DNA from: Clostridiales bacterium UBA1206
GTDB lineage: Bacteria > Bacillota > Clostridia > Oscillospirales > CAG-382
NCBI GenBank assembly: GCA_002310055.1
Contig: DBXS01000009.1
Span: 3,646-23,758 of the forward strand
Length of the DNA stretch: 20,113 bases
Reading direction: 5' to 3'
Below are positions 1-8,587 of the stretch, one piece after another. The position numbers were made by a program, and so were the translations under genes. Below the pieces are notes generated by a model, which was not told the origin of the DNA, ran no database searches, and saw only the letters and a list, made by a program, of their open reading frames with translations. Numbering within the stretch: the stretch's first letter is position 1; each line of letters opens with the position of its first letter.

Positions 1-194
1 GCGATGGCGCTGCCGCAGCCGAACGTTTCGAATTTTGCGTCGATGATGATACCGTCTTCTATTTTAAGGTACATTTTCATAATATCTCCGCACTTGGCGT
101 TGCCGACTTCGCCCACGCCGTCGGCGTCTTCTATAACGCCGACGTTGCGCGGATTGCGGAAATGATCCATAACTTTTTCGCTGTATAATGCCAT
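1..194 (-). CDS. nifU: NifU/IscU-like Fe-S cluster scaffold protein (N-terminal part)
   Basis: Only the first 64 codons are inside the window; the gene runs off the left edge. The visible protein starts MALYSEKVMDHFRNPRNVG, continues with VGNAKCGDIMKMYL and reaches FGCGSAIA. These are the conserved N-terminal features of the IscU/NifU N domain, and the two cysteines shown are the first two cluster-binding ligands. The family is a scaffold on which [2Fe-2S] and [4Fe-4S] clusters are built from sulfur supplied by a cysteine desulfurase. The ATG follows the nifS stop codon by 11 nt, and its ribosome site (TGAGGT) overlaps that stop, so the two genes are almost certainly co-transcribed and translationally coupled. 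Whether it is a short IscU-type protein or a longer NifU cannot be told from this fragment. Confidence 0.93.
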   Translation of the reverse strand, partial: MALYSEKVMDHFRNPRNVGVIEDADGVGEVGNAKCGDIMKMYLKIEDGIIIDAKFETFGCGSAI

Positions 195-205
195 TTTCTT
201 TTACC

Positions 206-1393
206 TCACAAAATGAATTTTCCTTTTCCGGAATTAAGGTCGCGCCATACCGGTGAAAAACCGCGCAGATAAGCCACGACTTCGCTCACCGCGGAGATGA
301 TGTATTCGATCTCTTCGTCGGTGGCGTCTTCGCCCAGCGATAACCGAAGCGAGCCGTGCGCGACGGCGTGCGGCCTTCCTATTGCGAGCAGCACATGGCT
401 GGGGTCGAGCGAACCCGACGTACACGCCGAACCCGAGGAAGCGCTTATGCCCCTGTCGTCCAGAAGCAGCAGCAGCGATTCGCCCTCTATGCCTTCAAAG
501 CAGAAATTGACGTTGGAAGGCAGCCTTTTTTCGGCGTCGCCGTTGAGCGCCGAATGCGGGATGAGCGAAAGCCCGCGTATGAGTTTATCGCGAAGGTGCG
601 TGAGTTTTTCGGCGTTTTTCTGCATATTGGCGACGCTTTCTTCCAGCGCCGCTGCCATTGCGGCGATCCCCGCCACGTTTTCGGTACCGGCGCGAAGGTT
701 CCGTTCCTGAGCGCCGCCTTCGATAAGCGGCACAAGCTTTACGCCGCGCGCGGCGTAAAGGAAACCCACGCCCTTAGGCCCGTGGAATTTGTGCGCAGAT
801 GCCGAAAGCATATCTATCTTCTGCGCGGCGACGTCAACGGGCAGATGCCCCACCGCCTGGACCGCGTCGGTATGGAAACACACGCCTCGCTCTTTGCACA
901 GCGCGCCGATCTGCGCGACCGGCTGGACCGTGCCTATTTCGTTGTTTGCGGTCATCACACTCACCAGGCAGGTATCGGGGCGGATCGCATTTTCGAGCTC
1001 GTTTATGTCGACTATCCCGTTTTCGCCGACGGGAAGATACGTCACGTAAAAGCCTTGCTTTTGCAGCTTTTTCGCCGTATGGAGCACGGCGTGGTGTTCG
1101 ATGGACGTGGTTATTACGTGCGTTTTGCCCTTTGCTTTTCCGTTTGCGGCGGCGGAAAGGATCGCCTGGTTATCGGATTCCGAACCGCCGGAAGTGAATA
1201 TTATGTTCCGCGGCTCGGCGTTTATGCACCGCGCTATGCGTTCGCGCGCCGAATCGAGCGCTTCGCGGGCGGTCTGCCCAAGCGAATACAGGCTCGACGG
1301 GTTGCCGTAGCATTCGCGCAAGTACGGCGTCATAGCGCGTATCGCCGTTTCGCTCATAGGAGTCGTAGCGGCGTTGTCTGCGTATATCTTCAT
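206..1393 (-). CDS. nifS: Cysteine desulfurase, NifS/IscS family
   Basis: A full-length 395-residue PLP enzyme that converts L-cysteine to L-alanine and passes the sulfur, as a persulfide, to the Fe-S scaffold. Visible features: the N-terminal YADNAATTP motif; SIEHHAVL near residues 97-104; HTDAVQAVG near 174-182; the PLP-binding lysine K202 in SASAHKFHGPKG; and the persulfide-forming C324 in SSGSACTSGS. The short loop around that cysteine is typical of group I desulfurases (NifS/IscS) as opposed to SufS. The ATG at 1393 has a GGGAG ribosome site seven bases upstream (1401-1405). It is the first gene of a nifS-nifU pair, with its own promoter and a palindrome at 1426-1460. Housekeeping IscS or a NifS-type enzyme are both possible; the nifU-like neighbour fits the usual Firmicute nifS-nifU arrangement. 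No IscR gene is in view. Confidence 0.97.
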   Translation of the reverse strand: MKIYADNAATTPMSETAIRAMTPYLRECYGNPSSLYSLGQTAREALDSARERIARCINAEPRNIIFTSGGSESDNQAILSAAANGKAKGKTHVITTSIEHHAVLHTAKKLQKQGFYVTYLPVGENGIVDINELENAIRPDTCLVSVMTANNEIGTVQPVAQIGALCKERGVCFHTDAVQAVGHLPVDVAAQKIDMLSASAHKFHGPKGVGFLYAARGVKLVPLIEGGAQERNLRAGTENVAGIAAMAAALEESVANMQKNAEKLTHLRDKLIRGLSLIPHSALNGDAEKRLPSNVNFCFEGIEGESLLLLLDDRGISASSGSACTSGSLDPSHVLLAIGRPHAVAHGSLRLSLGEDATDEEIEYIISAVSEVVAYLRGFSPVWRDLNSGKGKFIL

Positions 1394-1425
1394 TTTTTGT
1401 CTCCCGTGATCTTGATTTCTTTTCT

Positions 1426-1454
1426 ATTGTACTACTAAATACCTACCGTGTCAA
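1426..1454 (-). promoter_or_regulatory. Sigma-A type promoter of nifS-nifU
   Basis: Read on the minus strand there is a perfect -35 box TTGACA (1454-1449), a 17-nt spacer and a -10 box TACAAT (1431-1426). It lies about 33 nt upstream of the nifS start, just past the tspO terminator, so nifS-nifU has an independent transcription start. Confidence 0.88.
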
Positions 1455-1460
1455 TAGGTA
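1440..1460. promoter_or_regulatory. Palindromic operator over the -35 box of nifS (Rrf2/IscR-like candidate)
   Basis: A perfect inverted repeat TACCTA-N9-TAGGTA spans 1440-1460. Further matching bases outside it (1437-1438 with 1462-1463) are separated from it by one mismatch. It overlaps the -35 hexamer, where a bound repressor would block RNA polymerase. Rrf2-family regulators (IscR, CymR) bind inverted repeats of this sort in front of Fe-S and cysteine genes; assigning this one to an IscR-like protein is inference from position and gene content. Confidence 0.6.
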
Positions 1461-1463
1461 ATT

Positions 1464-1498
1464 AAAAATCGACCGGCCCGAAAATGTTCGGACCGGCC
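1464..1498 (-). terminator. Intrinsic terminator after tspO
   Basis: On the minus strand the 12-bp stem GGCCGGTCCGAA / TTCGGGCCGGTC has a CATT loop and a T-run (GATTTTT) right after it. Two stem pairs are G-T on the minus strand but would be A-C mismatches on the plus strand, so the hairpin is oriented for minus-strand transcription from tspO. Confidence 0.85.
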
Positions 1499-1516
1499 GG
1501 AAAGCGGATACCGTTT

Positions 1517-1981
1517 TCAGCGGTTGAGCAGATACACGCCCAGATTGAGATACAACGCGAAACCTATCCACAGGATATACGGGACGAGCAGCCATCCCGC
1601 CGCGCGGCGCGTGCGGAAGAACAGCACCGCCGTCCATACGACGGCGCCGAAAAGGAGCACCAGCCAGATGAACGCGGCGAGCGTGTTCCCCACGCCGAAG
1701 AAAAGGATGGACCAGAAGAAATTCATAAACAGCTGTATCCCGTACGCATACAGCGGCTCGTTGTCGTCGCGCGCCGAGATCCACACCAGATAGCACGCGA
1801 CGCCCATAAGCGTGTAGAGCAGCGACCACACCGCCGGGAACAGCCACGCCGGCGGCGAAAGCGGCGGCTGCTTGAGCAAAGCGAACGCTTTCATGCCATC
1901 CATCGTCAAAAGACTCGCAAGCCCGCCGACCGCCAGCGGCACAGCCACGCTTATTATCAGCTTTTTCCATTGTATTTTCAT
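1517..1981 (-). CDS. tspO: TspO/MBR family membrane protein (translocator protein homologue)
   Basis: A 154-residue protein, the usual size for bacterial TspO, with five hydrophobic segments expected to cross the cytoplasmic membrane. The family signature PPLSPPAWLFPAVWSLLYT lies after the first membrane segment, followed by LMGVACYLVW. The C-terminal WIGFALYLNLGVYLLN is also typical. TspO proteins bind tetrapyrroles and other hydrophobic ligands and affect porphyrin handling or stress responses; the physiological role in Firmicutes is poorly settled. The ATG at 1981 was chosen because TspO proteins begin close to this point and GGTGATAAT precedes it. The frame stays open 29 codons further upstream, but that extension is not hydrophobic in the family pattern. 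A terminator follows directly, and another lies upstream at 2031-2062, so it is probably a single-gene unit. Confidence 0.93.
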   Translation of the reverse strand: MKIQWKKLIISVAVPLAVGGLASLLTMDGMKAFALLKQPPLSPPAWLFPAVWSLLYTLMGVACYLVWISARDDNEPLYAYGIQLFMNFFWSILFFGVGNTLAAFIWLVLLFGAVVWTAVLFFRTRRAAGWLLVPYILWIGFALYLNLGVYLLNR

Positions 1982-2030
1982 ATTATCACCGCTGATATTA
2001 TATGAAAAAAGCGCAAAATTATACGCGCGC

Positions 2031-2062
2031 AAAAAAACGCACCGAAAAAAACCCGGTGCGTT
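2031..2062 (-). terminator. Intrinsic terminator at the end of the fibre operon
   Basis: Minus strand: a perfect 9-bp stem AACGCACCG / CGGTGCGTT around a 9-nt loop, followed by seven T (2037-2031). It sits 18 nt after the last gene of the fibre operon and separates it from tspO. Confidence 0.9.
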
Positions 2063-2079
2063 TTGCAATAATTCTGCGT

Positions 2080-2673
2080 TTATTCGTTTATAAGTTTTCC
2101 GTCTTCGTCAACGCTGACGCCCCACGCGTCGGTGACCGCGGGAACATTTTCACCGTCGGTAGCGCCGGCAGCCTGAACGGTCTGCGTGAGGACTTCGACA
2201 TGGAGTGAATACCCTTCGGGCGGATTCTTGAGCTGCTTGCAGGCGCCGATAAGAATATCGGTAGCCCCTTCGCCGGTCCCGGGGACGGCTTCGGTAAAGT
2301 AATAGAAGTCGCCTTTTTTGAACCATTTGCCGGTATCGTCGAGCACGAGACTGTAATCGCCGTTTTCACCTGCGACAGGAGGCGCGGGGTAGATGAAGGT
2401 CTCGCCTTCGTCCACTTTCTGCCAGTTGACGACGATCATCGCGCGGACGTAGACCGAATAATCTGTCTTGGGAATGGTGACGACGACGTCGCTTTTAACG
2501 TTGTTTGCAAAAGTCTCGCTCACTTCGGGGGTGAGATCTTCGTCGGCGACAAGGCTGTTGGTCAGCTCGTCGGTGTCGCCGTGCATAAAGGTGACCGCGG
2601 CGTAAACGCCGCCCGCGAGCAGCGCCGCAAGGAGTACAGAAGCGGTAACGATCAACAAAGTTTTGGATTTCAT
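2080..2673 (-). CDS. SipW-type (TasA/BsaA-like) exported subunit
   Basis: A 197-residue exported protein. Residues 1-26 form a signal peptide (MKSKTLLIVTASVLLAALLA then GGVYAAV). The body has short family features: VYVRAMIVVNW near residues 75-85, WFKKGDFYYFTEAV in the middle, and LTQTVQAAG...AVTDAWGVSVD near the end. From memory, this VRA-IVVNW / YY / IQA / WGVSVD pattern occurs in small Clostridia proteins annotated as SipW-dependent or alternate-signal-mediated exported proteins, which are beta-sandwich fibre subunits related to TasA and camelysin. It starts 6 nt after the stop of the 1745-residue gene, and its GGGAGG ribosome site contains the last codons and stop of that gene, so the two are tightly coupled. 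It lacks the AKY motif seen in the other three small proteins of the operon. A minor or accessory subunit is likely. The family call is by pattern only. Confidence 0.8.
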   Translation of the reverse strand: MKSKTLLIVTASVLLAALLAGGVYAAVTFMHGDTDELTNSLVADEDLTPEVSETFANNVKSDVVVTIPKTDYSVYVRAMIVVNWQKVDEGETFIYPAPPVAGENGDYSLVLDDTGKWFKKGDFYYFTEAVPGTGEGATDILIGACKQLKNPPEGYSLHVEVLTQTVQAAGATDGENVPAVTDAWGVSVDEDGKLINE

Positions 2674-2679
2674 GACTGT

Positions 2680-5600
2680 TTACCTCCCGTTGCTCACGAC
2701 AAACGTGTTGTCGGCGCTGTTTTCACCGCTGAGCCAGTTCATATCGTTGCGCTTGTTGGTGAACTCCGCCCGCGCAGTTGAATTGTCCTGATCTATCGTG
2801 CATTTCTTTACGGTGTCGCCTTGCGCATCGTAGCGCCAGCTCCAGTCGTCGAGCTCGGTCACCTGGTAGTAGCCGGAAGGCACCTGGAACGAAACCGATC
2901 CGGTATCTTTCAGCGTGAAATACACAGGTGCGAACGTGGCGTCGACTGCGCCGTCGGCAGAGGTAAGACGTTCGAGCTTGAACACGAATTTTTCGTTTGC
3001 AAATTCGGTGCCGTTTTTATCGGTAACGGTCTTGCTTACGATGATCGTGCCCAGCGCGCCGGTGTTGGTGATAACTGCCGGTGCGGCGAGCGTCCTGCCG
3101 TCGTCTTTAAGAGCAAGCTCGTCGTTGAGGACGATCTCGATCTTGTTATCGGCGCCGTGGTCGGTGAGGAATAAGGTCTGTTCGCCGCCTTCCTGAAGAA
3201 CTTCCCAAATGCGAAGCGTCGCGCCGTAAGGAACGTTTGCAATAATGACCGTATCGGTATCGCCGGTATTTGCGGAGCCGTTGACCGAAACGCCGCCTTC
3301 TTTGACAAGCGTATCGGCTACGAGCGTTTCGCCGTCTTTGGTCACGGAATAGTAGAACATGAATCCGTGCTGGTTCCACGTATCGTCGGTCATCTGGAAG
3401 TTAGTTATCTCTTTCTTGACTACAACATTGTATGTCTTAATCTCCCACACCGCGTAGAGGGTATTGGAACCGTCGTTGTCGGGATTGCTCTGAATCGTCA
3501 GGTTGTCGACGCCGTAATTTTCCGTTTCAGTGCCGTAAAGGAAGATATCACCGTTTCTTGTGAGAGACCAACCCTTGAATTCGTATCCTTCCCTTTCAAC
3601 AATCGTTCCGGGCTGAACCTGGAATGTTGAGTTGACGGTCAGGTTATCGTTTGTGATTACGTTGTACTCGACACCGCCTTCAGTAACTGTTCCGGCGACA
3701 AAACCGTCATCGGAACCCGGTGCGGACGAGGTGAAAGTACCGCCGTTTGCGTCATAGACAAGCTGAGTTTTGTCCGGAACCGCAGGGAGATAATTTGCCT
3801 GAAGTCTGATGGTATATCTGTACTCGTAGCCATCGTTTTCGTCGGTCGGCATCGTCGGCCATACAACCCAAGCATTCTCATCCGTGCTTCCCTTAGTACG
3901 GCGTTCAATCTTTACACCGCTTCCCTGAAGCTGGACAAGGAATTTTTCGCCGGGGAGTCTTACGGTACTTGCAGGTTGCCAAGATCCACCTTCAGATGAC
4001 GTGCCATCATAGACCCAAATCATCTGCTGCCAGCTGCTGAAGTGCATATCCGTATCGTTCGGATACGAAGCAGCTATTGCATATGTGTTGGTATTATCGG
4101 CGTAGAGGTAGTTGTCACAATACTCCGTAACAGCATTGTTCCCGTTCTTCGAGAAATAGCCGTCACCGGAATCATATACAACGTATATTCCCTTTGCGCC
4201 AACAAGTTTGCTACTCCATTTGGCATAAAGATCGAGTTTCTTTGTGACCCAATAACGATCGCCGCCGTTATTACCGATGATATCGGAGTTCCACGGGTTT
4301 TCGTGATTATCATCTCCCGAAAGATCGCCCCATTTGTCCATGACATCAGTCATGTCGGTTGTTTTATCGTACGGATTCAGACCGGAGGTTTGTTCATTGA
4401 GTCTGTTGCCAGAGTAGAAATAGCTCTCTGTGGAGAAATTCGGGTCAGAATACCAGCCGAGGAAGTTATACAAATCTCGACGGCCGGTCGGGATACTGAC
4501 AGTCTTGCCGTTGTCAACACGGAAGTTCATTGCTTGAGTATCAGAACCCCATGTCAACGACATATCTTTTGAATCGCCCGACCCTGCGTTCGGATGCAGG
4601 AAGACACGGTATTCAATCTGACGCCATTTAGCGTAAACAACCAAGCCGCCTTCCGGCATCGTGGTCATTGTATACGGACTTTCCGTGCTGCATGACGCGT
4701 CAAGATACCATCCGTCAAACACAAATCCGTCAGGAATTATTGAAGGAACATGCGAATTATATTCTGAAATATTTGCCCCGTAAGCGAGTCCACTTATTTC
4801 ATCATCAAGTCCGGAATTAACTACATCCTCTATTCTTCCGCTTCTACCGAAATAGCTACCATCAAGGAAATGAATCGTGTAATTATTTCTTGTATAATAG
4901 AAACGGATTGTATAGTTATTCGAAGAGCTTAATGAAACACGACCATCGCTTCCATAAGTAGGACTCGATCCAAACTGAGTAAATCCGGAAATATCCGAAA
5001 AATCTTCATCTCTCGTCGAGTTAATACTACCATTTGTCGAAATCTGAACATGTTGATGTTCGACAAAGGTCTTGCCATTGAACGATACTGTATTTGTAGC
5101 TCCAGGTAATGCTTCGATGTAATAATACATATGGACAGTAGTACCTGTTCCATAGCGTTTCGCGTTGAAAACAGTATTTTCTTCACGCATAGCTTCTATG
5201 TATGGTACATCGCCGCTTGTGTAAATACTACTATTTTGAGGCTCCCAGACATAACCGGAATAATTGACTCCATCACTACCCTGAATGGGGAAATTCTGGG
5301 AAATATCCTGCTGATAAAGCGCTGTAATCGTCTTTATTGTCCGATAGTTGCTGTATGTCCTCGTATACCTTTGGCCATCATAAGGCTGTCCGTTTGCAGT
5401 CCAGCTTACTACTTCAAATATCGGCTTCATTTCGCCAGAAGACGAGTCAAAGCCATAACGTGTAGAAGATGCATGGTATTGGGTGCGAGTGTTATCTGTA
5501 TATCTTGTTCCCGTATAGTTCACAACATTCGAATAAATATATACTGTACCGTTGTAAACTTCACCATTTTCATTGTCACTTTTTCTAAACGCAGAATTCC

Positions 5601-7917
5601 ATCCAAAAAGACCGCTTCTAACCCAATAAATTCTATAGAAATTTATGCCATCATCGGTTCCATATTTGGCCGGATCATTGTCATTATCAGTGCCAGATAT
5701 CGGACTATATGTAGCAGAACTTGCATTATACGTCCAATAACGATTCCCACTATTGCCAGATCTTGTTAGTCTAATCAAAGAGCCATTTACTATTCCGTAC
5801 TCGTTAATTCTTTCATTTGAGTCAGTCTCATAATAGACAGTCCCGGTATATCTTGTTGTGCCGTCAATTGTATCGAATGAATTTCGAGTTAGTTGGACAT
5901 AATTATCTCCTATTTTACCATAAAGTGTCCCGCTTTCAGAATCTGTTGGAATATATTCATATCCGCCATTACCTGAGACGCGGAAAGTCAACGTATACTC
6001 GTTTCTATCGTAGTATACGTTAATAACAGAAGTTCCCTCAGGGACAATTATCACATTTTGGTCGATTGAGCTGAGATGGAAGCCAACATACCGTCTTGCT
6101 TCTCCGTTAATTAAAGCATAAGCATTGTTACCGCTACCGGCTGCCAACACGTTATTAATAGTCGTATTGACATTCCCTGTCAAAAGGACAAGGTCTTCGT
6201 AATCATAACCGTTCCCAGAAATATTCTGTCTCCAAATAACCACAGAATACGTGGCAGTCGGAATCGGTATCCACTTTGCATATACGTTTATTCTGTGATT
6301 CTCAGCGTTACCTGCGTCTTCAGGGTGAGTCGTAACAAGGATATCATTTGCAAGAGAATCATGATGATAATAAATCTTATCATCCTCAGAATTTCTTATA
6401 AATTGACCGCCGAACGGGAAAACCGCAGCATTTGAAAGATCAACAGAACCATTAACTTCTGCAGGAACCGTCACTCCTGCCGGGAAGTAATACCAACCCC
6501 CGAAAGTATAGCCGAGGCGCTCTGGAGTATTTTCTCCCTGAGGGGCAAACGACGTGGTTCCATCCTCGACAAACTGAGGCGCGTAATAGGTTGCGCCTTT
6601 GCCGTTTTCATTGAAAACAAGCCAGTTCCCTCCGGGAGCGTATGCGTACAGACTGATATCATTGGTTATCTGAACCCATACCGGGTTGTTATATATATAC
6701 TCTTTCGCTTCCGTACCGGTTTTTTCCGGAGTCATTCCTTCAGTCGGACTTTCATCATCCCCAAGCTGAGTGAAGACACCTATAAGGTTGTCATAAGATG
6801 CCTGTTCGAGTTTCCAGCCGAGGAACGAAGCCGCCTCAGTGTACGGAGTATACGGAACGTTTACGCGGAAATTAAGCGGTTTGACTTGTGAATCGTCATA
6901 TCTCTGAAGCGCATAGTCAATGCCAAAGCACGTTACGTGCAACTCGTCGTAGAACGTAACGGTATAGCGCTTATAGAGCATCGCGTAGAAATTGAGTTCC
7001 GACGGATGATTGGTGTCATCAAACGCGTCAGCAACGGCGTCACGGACACCCTGAATCGTCAGAGCGTTATCAGCATCATCGACAGTATACTGCGGATTGC
7101 TGCTCCATCCGCGGAACAGTGCGTTTGCCGCCGTGGTAGCGTCAATGCCGGGCTCGTAAATCAGTTTCTCATATTCCGTCGCGTCAAGCGTGTCGGATTT
7201 TTTTACCAGTACCGTTTCGACAGGCTGGGCACCGTCAGCGGTGGATTCATAGAGATTTACCGTAATTAGATCATTCGGCTGAACAATAAATATCGAAAAC
7301 GAAGATGTCTTAAATGTGATATCGTTACCGTCAACAGCAAGATCGTCAATGATCTCAACCGCAACGCCCTTTTTGCCGGTCGCTTTCTCGGCGGCTTTTG
7401 CGGCATCTGGGAAAGCGCTGATAAACGCGGAATCGGTATTTAAGACGTAGTTTTTGGAATTCCTTATAACGTTCTCGTCATCGAGTATGTGGAGTAAAAA
7501 CACCGACTGGTTGTCTTTAATGCGAGCATCGGTGATGGTAACTTCCACTTCGCCGATAGGATGTATCTCCTTGCCGGTCTGTTTATCGACCGCTTTGATA
7601 TCATAGAAATCAAGGAACTTATAATTGGCTGCATTCGACTTGCCGCCGAACGGATTCGAAACGGTGCTGAATGACAGTTTGGCATTTTCGGGAAGCCCCT
7701 CAGCGTCCGCAGACGGTTTGAGGAAAGGTTTGACGAACAGCAGCCAGTAAAGGTCGGAAAACGTATCTGCCATCGAACCGTAAGTGGTCGCAGTCGCAGA
7801 TTCGGATTCGGATTCGTCGCCGGTCCCGGCGCCGAAAGCGCTGAGCGGAGCCGCCGCAAAGATGAGCGTCAGCGCAAGTAAGAAGGATAACGTTCTTGAA
7901 ATAATGTGTTTTTTCAT
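2680..7917 (-). CDS. Giant secreted repeat protein with InlB B-type repeats and two Cna-B-like domains
   Basis: A 1745-residue exported protein of unknown partner, probably an adhesin or matrix protein. Order: signal peptide 1-30 (SFLLALTLIFAAAPLSAFGA); Ser/Glu/Thr-rich stretch; a beta-rich N-terminal domain to about 230; InlB B-type/Flg_new-like repeats at about 316-370, 439-550, 1015-1100, 1100-1235 and 1400-1490, each ending in phrases like FGGWYY, VFDGWYLD, LVVYAKW, LDLYAKW, TLYAVW; a Tyr/Asn/Ser-rich section at about 560-1010; and two Cna-B/SpaA-like domains at about 1492-1620 and 1621-1723. The last two show the Lys (VVVKKE, IVSKTV), Glu (VTELD) and Asn (TNTG, FTNKR) positions that make isopeptide bonds in that fold. 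The C-terminus (NWLSGENSADNTFVVSNGR) has no LPxTG and no membrane segment. The ATG follows AAAGGAGGATATT. The central part is much more AT-rich than both ends. The stop codon lies inside the next gene's ribosome site. Confidence 0.88.
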   Translation of the reverse strand: MKKHIISRTLSFLLALTLIFAAAPLSAFGAGTGDESESESATATTYGSMADTFSDLYWLLFVKPFLKPSADAEGLPENAKLSFSTVSNPFGGKSNAANYKFLDFYDIKAVDKQTGKEIHPIGEVEVTITDARIKDNQSVFLLHILDDENVIRNSKNYVLNTDSAFISAFPDAAKAAEKATGKKGVAVEIIDDLAVDGNDITFKTSSFSIFIVQPNDLITVNLYESTADGAQPVETVLVKKSDTLDATEYEKLIYEPGIDATTAANALFRGWSSNPQYTVDDADNALTIQGVRDAVADAFDDTNHPSELNFYAMLYKRYTVTFYDELHVTCFGIDYALQRYDDSQVKPLNFRVNVPYTPYTEAASFLGWKLEQASYDNLIGVFTQLGDDESPTEGMTPEKTGTEAKEYIYNNPVWVQITNDISLYAYAPGGNWLVFNENGKGATYYAPQFVEDGTTSFAPQGENTPERLGYTFGGWYYFPAGVTVPAEVNGSVDLSNAAVFPFGGQFIRNSEDDKIYYHHDSLANDILVTTHPEDAGNAENHRINVYAKWIPIPTATYSVVIWRQNISGNGYDYEDLVLLTGNVNTTINNVLAAGSGNNAYALINGEARRYVGFHLSSIDQNVIIVPEGTSVINVYYDRNEYTLTFRVSGNGGYEYIPTDSESGTLYGKIGDNYVQLTRNSFDTIDGTTRYTGTVYYETDSNERINEYGIVNGSLIRLTRSGNSGNRYWTYNASSATYSPISGTDNDNDPAKYGTDDGINFYRIYWVRSGLFGWNSAFRKSDNENGEVYNGTVYIYSNVVNYTGTRYTDNTRTQYHASSTRYGFDSSSGEMKPIFEVVSWTANGQPYDGQRYTRTYSNYRTIKTITALYQQDISQNFPIQGSDGVNYSGYVWEPQNSSIYTSGDVPYIEAMREENTVFNAKRYGTGTTVHMYYYIEALPGATNTVSFNGKTFVEHQHVQISTNGSINSTRDEDFSDISGFTQFGSSPTYGSDGRVSLSSSNNYTIRFYYTRNNYTIHFLDGSYFGRSGRIEDVVNSGLDDEISGLAYGANISEYNSHVPSIIPDGFVFDGWYLDASCSTESPYTMTTMPEGGLVVYAKWRQIEYRVFLHPNAGSGDSKDMSLTWGSDTQAMNFRVDNGKTVSIPTGRRDLYNFLGWYSDPNFSTESYFYSGNRLNEQTSGLNPYDKTTDMTDVMDKWGDLSGDDNHENPWNSDIIGNNGGDRYWVTKKLDLYAKWSSKLVGAKGIYVVYDSGDGYFSKNGNNAVTEYCDNYLYADNTNTYAIAASYPNDTDMHFSSWQQMIWVYDGTSSEGGSWQPASTVRLPGEKFLVQLQGSGVKIERRTKGSTDENAWVVWPTMPTDENDGYEYRYTIRLQANYLPAVPDKTQLVYDANGGTFTSSAPGSDDGFVAGTVTEGGVEYNVITNDNLTVNSTFQVQPGTIVEREGYEFKGWSLTRNGDIFLYGTETENYGVDNLTIQSNPDNDGSNTLYAVWEIKTYNVVVKKEITNFQMTDDTWNQHGFMFYYSVTKDGETLVADTLVKEGGVSVNGSANTGDTDTVIIANVPYGATLRIWEVLQEGGEQTLFLTDHGADNKIEIVLNDELALKDDGRTLAAPAVITNTGALGTIIVSKTVTDKNGTEFANEKFVFKLERLTSADGAVDATFAPVYFTLKDTGSVSFQVPSGYYQVTELDDWSWRYDAQGDTVKKCTIDQDNSTARAEFTNKRNDMNWLSGENSADNTFVVSNGR

Positions 7918-7931
7918 AATATCCTCCTTTC

Positions 7932-8573
7932 TCAGTCGCCCGCGGTAAGTGCTTCAAACACTTCTTCGGGAGTATCATAATCGACCGTCTTCTGCCCTAT
8001 ATATGCCTTGATAGTGACCGTAAACTCGGATTCCCTGGGGAGAGTTTCGGAAACGGTGATCTGATAGCCGTTATTATTTGCTGCGAGCAGGGGATAATCT
8101 TTATAAGTTTCGTCTTCACCGGGAATGTCGGCGGAAGTGAGCTCTTTGTACCATACGCCGTTGATGCCGGTAAGCGCATACCAGCCGTTGGCGAAATTAC
8201 AAGTCGCATAACCGGAGGAGTTGAGATCTTCGGTGATCTTAACGAACAGATACGCCGGGATTCCGGTATAGCCGGTGACGCGCACGGTGGGATCCTTATA
8301 GATATCCACGCCGGGCATGAGCATATAAGTCTGGCCTTCTTCGGTTATGGCGGAAGAATCGAGCCTGTACGAGCCGTCGGTCTGACGGTTCGCCACGTGT
8401 TCGTAGACCGTGATGCTTTTGGCGAGGTCGGCCTTGAGCCCGATTGTGGCCTTAACGTCCTTTTGACCGACATACTTGGCGGTTACGGCGCTTGCTACGG
8501 CAGCGACAGCCACAGCGAGCACCAGTACGAGCGCGGCGACGAAATACTTTTTGTCTTTTATCTTTTTAAACAT
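7932..8573 (-). CDS. SipW-type (TasA-like) exported subunit
   Basis: A 213-residue exported protein. Residues 1-30 are a positively charged start (MFKKIKDKKY) and a long hydrophobic segment, followed by TAKYVGQKDVKATIGLKA. The AKY motif right after the hydrophobic stretch recurs in two other small proteins of this operon and is typical of SipW-cleaved signal peptides. The mature part contains VTGYTGIPAYLFVKI and later YQITVSETLPRESEFTVTI, beta-strand-like and consistent with a TasA/camelysin-type sandwich. The ATG at 8573 is preferred to an upstream frame extension because GAAGGGGGTG precedes it at the proper distance and the charged n-region begins there. The gene starts 14 nt after the preceding stop and ends 14 nt before the giant gene, with its stop at the next gene's ribosome site: one operon. 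Exact role in a fibre is inferred. Confidence 0.82.
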   Translation of the reverse strand: MFKKIKDKKYFVAALVLVLAVAVAAVASAVTAKYVGQKDVKATIGLKADLAKSITVYEHVANRQTDGSYRLDSSAITEEGQTYMLMPGVDIYKDPTVRVTGYTGIPAYLFVKITEDLNSSGYATCNFANGWYALTGINGVWYKELTSADIPGEDETYKDYPLLAANNNGYQITVSETLPRESEFTVTIKAYIGQKTVDYDTPEEVFEALTAGD

Positions 8574-8587
8574 CACACGCACCCCCT

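Noticed and set aside
356..1438. A 360-residue plus-strand open frame opposite nifS
   Set aside because: It is the reverse of the conserved nifS gene, has an Arg/Ala/Val-rich composition typical of antisense frames, and has no ribosome site or motif.
2680..2760. LPxTG-type sortase anchor or C-terminal membrane helix in the giant protein
   Set aside because: The tail NWLSGENSADNTFVVSNGR has no LPxTG, no hydrophobic segment and no basic end.
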